Source: Zygnema cylindricum (lineage: Eukaryota; Streptophyta; Zygnematophyceae; Zygnematales; Zygnemataceae). Taken from it: 53,938 nt of DNA. The notes beneath the pieces are model-generated. The model searched no databases, was not told the origin of the DNA, and saw nothing but the letters and a program-made list of their open reading frames with translations. Shown here piece by piece: positions 1 to 9,700 of this stretch (positions within the stretch are counted from its first letter, which is position 1; each line of letters begins with the position of its first letter). The stretch spans positions 1 to 53,938 of the forward strand of contig JBBHKE010000097.1 in assembly GCA_037447655.1 (NCBI GenBank), read 5' to 3'. The position numbers and the translations under genes are program-made.

Positions 1-443
1 TTGCCTCGATGTATACATATCGTGTATTGTATCGTAGGATACTCTGATTTGAATCGCGATAAAATATCTTGCTTGATATTCTATTTGATATGGGAGTCAT
101 ATATGTGAAGATTAATTTGTTTGAATATGATGACTCATCTGAACTAATTTTTTTTTATTTTTTAATGTATACCATTTTTTTTCAGCCCAACAAATTTTAC
201 TTCAAAAACTTGAACGTTCTGATTTTATTTATCCCCATAGGTAGTGGTGTGAAGGAGAGGGAAGCGAGAGAGCAAGGAAGAGAGATGAGACGGAAGGGAG
301 GAAAGAGGAGGGAGGAAAGAGAGAGAAATCTGAATCCCTTGATCCCAAACTAAAATAGGAAAAATTACATGAAATGTAACCAAAGAAAAAGGTGCAAATA
401 ACAAAAATGTCTTTTTTTTTATTTTGATATGTTCTAAAAACAG
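1..443. other. 5' flank or intron upstream of the first membrane-protein exon
   Basis: No convincing coding sequence is visible. A GA-rich tract lies at about 245-335, and a T-rich stretch ends in a possible splice acceptor (acag) at 440-443. The gene may therefore start upstream of the window. Confidence 0.5.
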
Positions 444-757
444 ATGGACTCAAATCCAGTAGCTTCCCAGCGTGGAGGATATAATTCTAATTTTGGAGGT
501 TTTTCTAATATGGATTTAATATGTGCGGAAAAAACTACAAAAGAAGTTAATACTTCGACAGGTTTTAATTTGGGAGAAGCTTTTCTTCCCGAGGGAAATC
601 GTGAAACCGGTTGTTTTCCGGATTCTTTTTGGTTATTTCCTCAACCTTTTGAGGAAAGATTGTTGGAAAGATTACGGGGAGGTTCTCGGGCTCCCGTGAA
701 GAGAATTGCAACGGGAAAAGTCGCTTTTAATTTACACACTACTTTACCCGAAAAAGG
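444..757 (+). CDS. DUF2921-like gene, first visible exon
   Basis: Open from the ATG at 444 to a GGgtaatc donor at 758. It ends in phase 2 (GG), and the next exon supplies T to make Gly. The ATG directly follows a possible acag acceptor, so this could be an internal exon rather than the true start. Confidence 0.55.
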
Positions 758-3700
758 GTAATCTTTCTTCAATTTCAAGAAATAGATGTCTCCTTTATCT
801 TGTTTGACGTCTCTTTTTCCTTTTTTGCAAATAATTTCGAAGTTTTGGAATTATCGCTTTCATTGGAACCGATAAACTTGTTCTCAAAGTCCACATTGTT
901 TATGGTGTTGGGTTTATTGTGGGTCTCACGGTTCATGTTTATTTTTTTACAGATTTTGAGCAAATAATCTTATAGTGTTCTTCTGGTTGGTTGGCCCAAC
1001 ACGGTTTAAGAAAATTCCCTTTTTTTTTTCGTTTCATTGCAGTCTTAGTCAACTAAAAATCATTTTGGAAGGAATTTATAACAAAAAAACGGGTACAATG
1101 TGCGGTACTGGATGTGTACATAAGGCAACGGAAACGGAAGTGTCAAAAAGGTCCTATTTCTTTAGGAAATTTGATCGAAAAAGACAGGTAAGTTGAAATA
1201 AAGATTTAGCCTAATTAATCTCCACCACTCTATTTGTGAACTGCATATCTTTGGCTGTTGTTTCTTCCCTCGGTTTTCTTCTCTCAAGGTGGGCTCCCTA
1301 GTCGTACTTAACTGTTTCTGTCTTGGTGTTCGTCCGTTCAATCTCAAAAGATTTTGTTCGATTCATTTGCTTTTCATTGAAGTACTCTCTCTCCGCCTCC
1401 CCCCTTTTCTCCTCCCACCCTCTCTCTCACTCTCTCCCTCTCTCTCTCTCCCTCTCCCTCTTAGCATGTATTTGAATCCTGAGAGCCCGAATTGGTTCAT
1501 GAGTTCCCCCCTCTCCCTTTGATTCTCCCTCGCCCACTCCCTTTCTCTCCCCCGCTCCCTCTCCCTCTCCCTCTCTCTCTCCCTCTCAGAATGCATTTGA
1601 ATCCTCAGGGCCGGAATTGGTTCATGGCATTCCCGACTGTCTCGTAAAAGCGACGGTTGTCCTTCCACGCTATTTCCCATGGCCTCTCACCCTCCTCTGT
1701 CCCCCACCAAGAATCAAAATTGAGAGCATGAGAAGTCCGAGCGATCTACTCTATTTTAAGACAGCTAGTTATCGCGATATGCACAAAAATTGTGAGATTT
1801 TCCTTTTTTTCACTATTCTTGTAATGTTTTTACTATTTTTTGTCATGTTTTCACTATTTTTGGTACGCAAAATGTGTATGCGACCTTATTTTCTTTTTTT
1901 TTTACGTTTTTTTACTTCTTTTGCTTGTTTTATTACGTTTACTATGTTTACTGTTTTTTAACCTTTTTAAATTTTCTAATGTTGACCGCCTACCGTTTTC
2001 AATGTTTTTTTTTTTTATTTTCACAATTTTTGCTTTTCTTTTCGACCAAAAAATGACAAAAGCTTTTTTTGTATTCTTATGATTGTTTTTTCTTTCAGCT
2101 TTTTTTTCATTACGAAATCGCTACGAAACCTTTTCTTTTTTGTATTTTCGCTCTTCTCTCGTCGTGAATATGTTGACAAAATCTTTTTCAAACAATTTTT
2201 ATCTTCATAAAGTTCATATTTTTCTATTTCCCGTAAACATTTTGTATTTTTCTTTCTGTTTCTCTCATTTAGGAGGTCGCAAATGGTCAACTTTGTTTCA
2301 CTTCTAAGTTTTTTTTTCTTTTTCGTCTCCCCCCCCCCCCCCCCCCCCCCCCCTTTTTTTTTTGCAGTTGAAGATGCAAGCCGTGAAAGATTCGAAGCAA
2401 AAGTTTTTGGAGGGATTCTCATTGGATCGATTATGGTCTTATGTTTTGTGTCTCAAATAAGGTTTCAAAATATAATTTTCTCTCTCTCTCTCTTATTGAA
2501 TGAGACGTCATGGTAACAGACAGAATTACAGAATAGACAAAGAATGGCAAATGAAAAATGATTTCAAATAATATAAAAATTGGTAACTTTTACAATGAAG
2601 CCAAAAGGTTAAAGTACTAACTGAAGGTGTCACGTAGTATAAGTCTGACAGACTAATCAGCAGCCTGTAGTGATCCCGAAGGGTCACTTGGCTCTTCCAA
2701 GTGTGACGAAAGGGCAAGGTGACCTTTCGTAAGAAGAAGAGAAAAGAAAGGGTCACTTGGCTCTTCCAAGTGTGACGAAAGGGCAAGGTGACCTTTCGTA
2801 AGAAGAAGAGAAAAGATCTAGATCTAAAAATATCTAAAGCTAAATCTAACTATATCAAAAACAGAGGTACAAAGAGTAAATGACGAGAATCAGAATACTA
2901 GACTACGTTATCTAGTACTAAGTCATTTAAAAACTAAGTTTGTAGCAAAGGAGAATTGGGAAGAATTCAGAATTCCAACACCCCCCCGCTTTGCTAGAAA
3001 CGGAGGCCGGCTGAGTAGCGGTGAGCCTCAAATTGAGGCCGGGGAAGTGCCTTGGTCAAAAAATCTGCCATTTGAAGATTAGTGGGACAGTGGTGGAAAA
3101 TATCATTGCCTGCAGCAATGGCATCGCGTGTAAAATGGTATTGAATGTCTATGTGCTTTGTTCTGCGGTGATGAATAGGGTTATTCATTAGGGCAAGGGC
3201 CCTTTGAGAGTCACAGAAAATAGTCACAGAAAATAATGGTGGCAGAAGAAGGACAGAATTGCATATTGAGGAGGAGGGAGCGAAGCCAGAGGGCCTCCTT
3301 GGTGGCATGAGTCGCAGACATGTACTCAACCTCAGTGGAGGAGAGGGCAACCGTAGGTTGCTTCTTCGATGCCCAAGATACTAGGGCACTGCCAAGGGAG
3401 AAACAGACGCCGGTGGTGCTGCGACGGGAATCCAGGTCTCCCCCCCAGTCGGCGTCGCAATGGCCAACGAGAGCTGGAGGAGAGGAGCCGGTGAAGGTGA
3501 GCTTTAGAGACTTTGTTCCCTGAAGGTATCGTCAGATCCTTTTTGCTGCAAGGAGATGGTCAGGGCTAGGATTTGACACAAACAGACTGAGTTGGCCAAC
3601 AGCGACAGCAATGTCTGGACGTGTTCCAGTCATTGCGTACATAAGACTGCCAACTATAGACCTATACTGCTCATGTATATCTCTGGGGACAGGCCCACCA

Positions 3701-6700
3701 GAGTGTTTGAGGAGCTTAACATTTAGATCGAGAGGGGTAGAAATGGGAGTACAATCGGCCATGGAAAATCTGGCTAGAACCTCTCCTATATACTTTTCCT
3801 GGGACAGATAAAGGGTTCTATTGGGGCGATCCCGACCTACAAAGACCCCAAAGCAATATTCCACCTCCCCCAAATCCGTCATAGAAAAATGGGTGTTAAG
3901 CAATGTTTTGATAAGATGGATGAGAGAAAGAGAGGGGCCAGCAAGAAGAAGATCGTCTACATATATGACAAGAAGGACAAGTGTGTCAGATGTTCCCCCA
4001 ATAAAGAGGCCAAAGTCTGCATTCTGTTTGGAGAAGCCTTCACGGAGGAGGATTGCCTCTAGGTGCTTATTCCAAACCCTAGGAGCTTGCTTAAAGCCAT
4101 AGAGGGATTTAAGGAGACGACATACCAAATGCTCGGAACCCGGATAGACATACCCTTCCGGTTGTTGGAGGAAGATTTCCTCGGTGAGAGTCCCGTAGAG
4201 GAAGGCAGTCTGATCATCCATGTGATGGATGTGCCAGTCATGGGCAGCTGCGAGGGAGAGAAGAATCCGAATGGAGGTGAATTTTGCAACCGGGGCGTAA
4301 GTTTCTGTGAAGTCGACCCCCTCCTTTTGAAGAAATCCTTTAGCTACAAAGCGAGCTTTAAATTTGTCGAGTGTGCCATCGGAGTTAGTCTTCACCCGGA
4401 AAACCCACTTGGAGCCGATAACTTTTCTGCCCGGAGGAAGGGAGGTAAGTCTCCAGGTGCCATTCCGGAGAAGGGATGCAAATTCAGAGTCCGTGGCAGC
4501 CTGTCATTCAACGGCTTGAGGACTAGCCATGGCAGCATAGAAGGTAAGAGGAACAGGAACTGTAGGAATAGTGGCAGAGTTTGCGGTGCCATGGCTGAGT
4601 TTCTGCGCTTGGAGGCGGTCACTTCTGCGAGGGATAGGCTCAGATGGAGGAACTTCGTATGGGGGGTTGGCTGGAGGGATGGGAGAGAGTGAGTATGGGT
4701 CAGAATTTGTACGAGTGAGAGGGGATGGTGTGGAAGGAGGAAGAAAACCTGAAAGGGATCGTGTAAGAGTGGATGAAGGCAAGGAAAGCAGTTTGGGAGA
4801 GGTCAAAGGGAGGATGACTAAAAGTGGATCGGAGGTGGCAGGGGCAATGGGGGAAAAAGATGTGGAGCTAGGAGGTAGGGAAGGAGGGGAAGTAAGAATG
4901 GCATCATGAAGTTTTAGATGGAGTGGCATTTCGTTGAAGGTGACGTCACGGCTGAGGACGACTTGATGTTCCTTCGTCAGCCAGATGCGGTATGCCTTGG
5001 ATTCGGTACTGTAGTCGACTAAAACGCCATTTTTGGCGCGGCTCTGCCATTTTCCTGCCGGTGTCAAGTTTTTGATCCATGCATCACATCCGAATATACG
5101 AAGGTGCGAAACATCTGGTTTGGTGGCGTGCCAGGCTTTTCGTACGGGGTAACAGAGAGCATGGAAGTTGGACAACGGTTTCGAATATAATTCGCCGTAG
5201 ATACAGATTATGCCCAAAAAGTGGTGGGCAGACCAGCGTAATGCAACATGGAACGTGCCATGTTGAGGAGAGTGCGATTATAACGTTCTGAAACCCCATT
5301 GTGTTGAGGAGTATGGGGGGTTGTTGATTGGTGAGATATTCCGTTAGCCGCAAGAAAAGAGGAAAATTCGTTGGAGAAGTATTCACCTCCGTTATCCGTA
5401 CGGAGGGTTTTAATGCGACTGCATAATGAATTCTCAACGAGGGCTTTATATTCTGTAAATTTCTGAAAGGTTTCAGATTTGCGGCGGAGGGGATAAAGGT
5501 ACGTGTATCGAGTGGCGTCGTCGATGAAAGTGACAAAATAGAGAGCACCAGTTCGACTAGGGGTAGACATGGGGCCATAGAGGTCAGAATGAACTAATTG
5601 GAGTGGAGTGGAGGTTTTTGAAGTATTAGAGGGAAATGAGGGTCTCGATAATTTTCCCTCAATGCATCCGGAACAGAAAACTATTTTTTTTTCAGTGAAT
5701 GGTTCCAAGCCGGAACTATTTTTTTTTCAGTGAATGGTTCCAGGCCGGTGACAAGACCAGTGTTGAGTTGATGGAGGCCAGATAGTGAAAGGTGGCCGTA
5801 TCTAAGATGCCACTTAGATAGAGTAGATGTTGCCAGTGGAGTAGCAATGTTCGCTGATCCAACGGTGGAGAAGTGACATAGTATGTATATTAATCCGGTC
5901 CTGACACCAAGTTCGACAGTACGATCAGTCGTTGAAAGGAATTTGACGTTGGTGTGGGAGAATAAAGCTGTTGCCCCTTGATGAAGGGCTCCGCCGACGG
6001 AAAATAGGTGCTTTTTAAGACCAGGTACGAAGAGGACATGAGATAGTGTGATTGATAGTTGTGGATCAAGATGACTTGGCGCGTGGATCTGGCCAAAGTG
6101 AGTCGGTGTAAGAGAGGCGTTGTTGCCAAGGAGGATCGGCATTGGTGGACAGAGAGGAGAAATGGTAGTAAACCAATCCGATCTATAGGAGAGATGGTGA
6201 GACGCACCAGAATCCACAATCCAAGAATCGGCAGATTCTGGAGCATTGAGTGGAGATGTTGAGTGTAAAGCGTATCCAAATTCAGAAGTCGGATTAACGT
6301 ACGGATTAGTGGGAGCACGATTTGGTAACTCCAAAGTTGGTGAATGATGACTGGGGACGTAGTGAGGATACGGAGTGGAATGTAACGGAAAATGGTCGGC
6401 GACATATTGCTTGCCATATAAGGGAGGTTGGACGAACGGATTTGTCGGAGCAAAAGTGGCGTTGAATGATGGTTGAATAGCTTCAGCCGCTGAAGCTTGA
6501 CCGGAATAGATACCTCGCCCAGCATTTTGTCCTCCTCCAGCTGGCCGTCCATAATGTCCTTGACGATCGTGTTTTCGCCGTCCATAATGTCCTTGACGAT
6601 CGTGTTTTCGTTTTTCACACAAAGCTCCCATCATCATGGCTTCCCAATAGATGAACCCAGATCCATTGAAGGTGGGCACCCTAGAGGGTGGGCCCATAAC

Positions 6701-9700
6701 CTGCAATTCTGTGTCCTCCATTGGACTACAGAATACAGGAAGCCTCTAGATAGTATTTAACTAACCCACTTTAAGCCACGACCACTGCTGCCCAAGAAGG
6801 CAAACTGACAATTTGACTCCACCCCTATGCAGCGTGGACTCCCGTGAGTCCGTAGCAAAAAGAATCACTGAAAACGGCCAACCAGCCGATAAGTTATGAG
6901 GCACCAAAAATGCCAATTTGTAAAACTCTCAAAGGGAGAGGTGACTACCTACCAAAATTTTCTAAGTCCTGATTCCTTCTAATAACTTCTATCTACTGAA
7001 GTACGGACCAATCAAATTACTCTACCGTACCAAAAAGTACTACTGCCGGTGTACCTTTTGTACGGCCTATGTACGACAAGGCTATTAAGTGGACGCGTGT
7101 CTGCTTTTTATTTGTCCGTACATTCTTCCGAATTCCTATGACCGAATGTCATCTCTCCACGTGGCTCTAGGTAATGCCACGTCACAAAACGCCAAGGTGA
7201 CCACTCCAGGATTTCGGCGATGACGTGCGCCATCGGATTCGTAATGAGACGTAATCTTAACCGTTATAATTACTTGCGAGATATTTGTTTCGCTGTCAAC
7301 CAAATGCGAGGTATTCATTTTGAAATGATGTCGTACTAAAACTATATCTATGCACACCGTTTCTAGTTTTAGTTAAATGGATTTCTTACTTCCTAAATTT
7401 ATATATATCTATCATCCTCTATAGCACTTAGCATTGGTCCTAGTCTAGTAGGATTATGCTGACCGCTATCGGCCAACTTGACGAACCGCATGTTCCGGGT
7501 TCAAATCCTGGGTCCGTCAAGACTATTTTTAGTAACCTTCTTAAAATAACTGCCTGTTGAACTAGGGCAGCCATGGATCAACCACCTTCTCTATCCTTTA
7601 GTGACTACAACAAGTATGGGGGCTAGAGAAAGGAGGTGGAGGCCGGCTGTCTGTCCTTTATCTTTTTCCTAACATATTTAAACCTAGAAAATACTATAGA
7701 AATCTGTGAATTTCAACATTAGATTCGGTGCTGTAGCCAACTAAAACGCCAGTTTTGGCGCGGCTCTGCCATTTGCTTGCCGATGTCAAGTTTTTGATCC
7801 ATGCATCCCAGCCGAATATTCGAAGGTGCGAACATCCGGTATCCATGCATCACAGCCGAATATTGGAAGGTGCGAAACATCCGGTTTGGTGGAATATTGG
7901 AAGGTGCAAAACATCCGGTTTGGTGGCGTGTCAGGCTTCATACGGGGTAACAGGGAGCACGAAAGTTGGACAATGATTTCCAATATAATTCACCGTAGAG
8001 ACAGATTCTACCCAAAATGTGGTGGGCAGACTAGCGTAATGCAACATGGAGCGTGCCATGTTTAGGAGAGTGCGATTATAGCCTTCTGAAACCCCATTCT
8101 GTTGAGGAGTATGGGGGGTTGTTGATTGGTGAGATATTCCGTTAGCCGCAAGAAAAGATGAAAATTCGTTGGAGAAGTATTCACCTCCGTTATCCGTACG
8201 GAGGGTTTTAATGCGACTGCATAATAAATTCTCAACGAGGGCTTTATACCTTGTAAATTTTTGAAAGGTTTCAGATTTGCGGCGGAGGGGATAAAGGTAA
8301 GTGTATCGAGTGGCGTCGTGGATGAAAGTCACAAAATAGAGAGCACCAATTGGACTAGGGGTAGACATGGGACCACAGAGGTCAGAATGAACTAATTGGA
8401 GTGGAGTGAAGGTTTTTGAAGTACTAAAGGGAAACGAGGGTCTGGATAATTTTCCCTCAATGCATCCGGAACAGAAAACTAATTTTTTTTCAGTGAATGG
8501 TTCCAGGCCGGTGACAAGACCAGTGTTGAGTTGATGGAGGCCAGATTGTGAAAGGTGGTCGTATCTAAGATGCTAGTTGGATAGAGTAGATGTTGCCAGT
8601 GGAGTGGCAATGTTGGCTGATCCAACGGTGGAGAAGTGACATAGGATGTATATTGATCCGGTCCTGACACCAAGTCCGACTGTACAATCAGTTGTTGAAA
8701 GGAATTTGACGTTGGTGTGGGAGAATAAAGCTGTTGCCCCTTGATGAAGGGCTGCGCCGACGGAAAATAGGTGCTTTTTAAGGCCACGTACGAGGAGGAC
8801 ATGAGATAGTGTGATTGATAGTTGTGGATCAAGATGACTTGGCGCGTGGATCTGGCCAAAGTGAGTCGCCGTAAGAGCGGCGTTGTTGCCAAGGAGGATC
8901 GGCATTGGTGGATAGAGAGGAGAAATGGTAGTAAACCAATCCGATCTATAGGAGAGATGGTGAGACGCACCGGAATCCACAATCCAAGAATCGGCAGATT
9001 CTGTAGAATTGAGTGGAGATGTTGTGTGTAACGCGTATCCAAATTCAGAGGACGGATGAACGTACGGATTAGTGGGAGCAGGATTTGGTAACTCCAAATT
9101 TGGTGAATGATGACTAGGGACGTAGTGAGGATACGGAGTGGAAGGTAACGGAAAATGGTCGGCGACATATTGCTGGCCATATAAGGGAGGTTGGACGAAC
9201 GGATTTGTCGGAGCAAAAGTAGCGTTGACTGATGGTTGAATAGCTTCAGCCGCTGAAGCTTGACCGGAATAGATACCTCGCCCAGCATTTTGTCCTCGTC
9301 CAGCTGGCCGTCCATAATGTCCTTGACGATCGTGTTTTCGCTTGAGAACAGGACAGGCATCAATGACGTGATCTGATGCACGGCAATAACGGCAAGAGGA
9401 GATTTTTGTGGTGCGATTGGGCGGAGGAAATGTGGCCAGAGCCGCTCCAGGAATCGGGGAAAAATTGTGCTTTGTCTCCTCGTGAACCAAACCAGCAGTT
9501 AAGGATGAGATGGTAACAGCCGTAGAAGAGTTGTCGATTGATGAAATAAAAGCTGAATAGGACGCCGGAAGACCACCCAAGATTGCAGAAATGATGTCTT
9601 CATCGGTGACAGCAGCTCCAACAGTTTTGAGTCGTCCATCAATAGATTTGACAGAGTTGACGTATACCTGAATAGATTCTGCAGGATTTTTTTGAGCAGT

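Noticed and set aside
4063-4692. + strand ORF of 209 codons
   Set aside because: Antisense shadow of the minus-strand copia A reverse transcriptase, which has YVDD and all RVT_2 motifs.
5890-6618. Second minus-strand ORF of 242 codons
   Set aside because: Out-of-frame shadow of the copia A Gag-protease reading; lacks the DSGA motif seen in the real frame. The same holds for 8479-9381.
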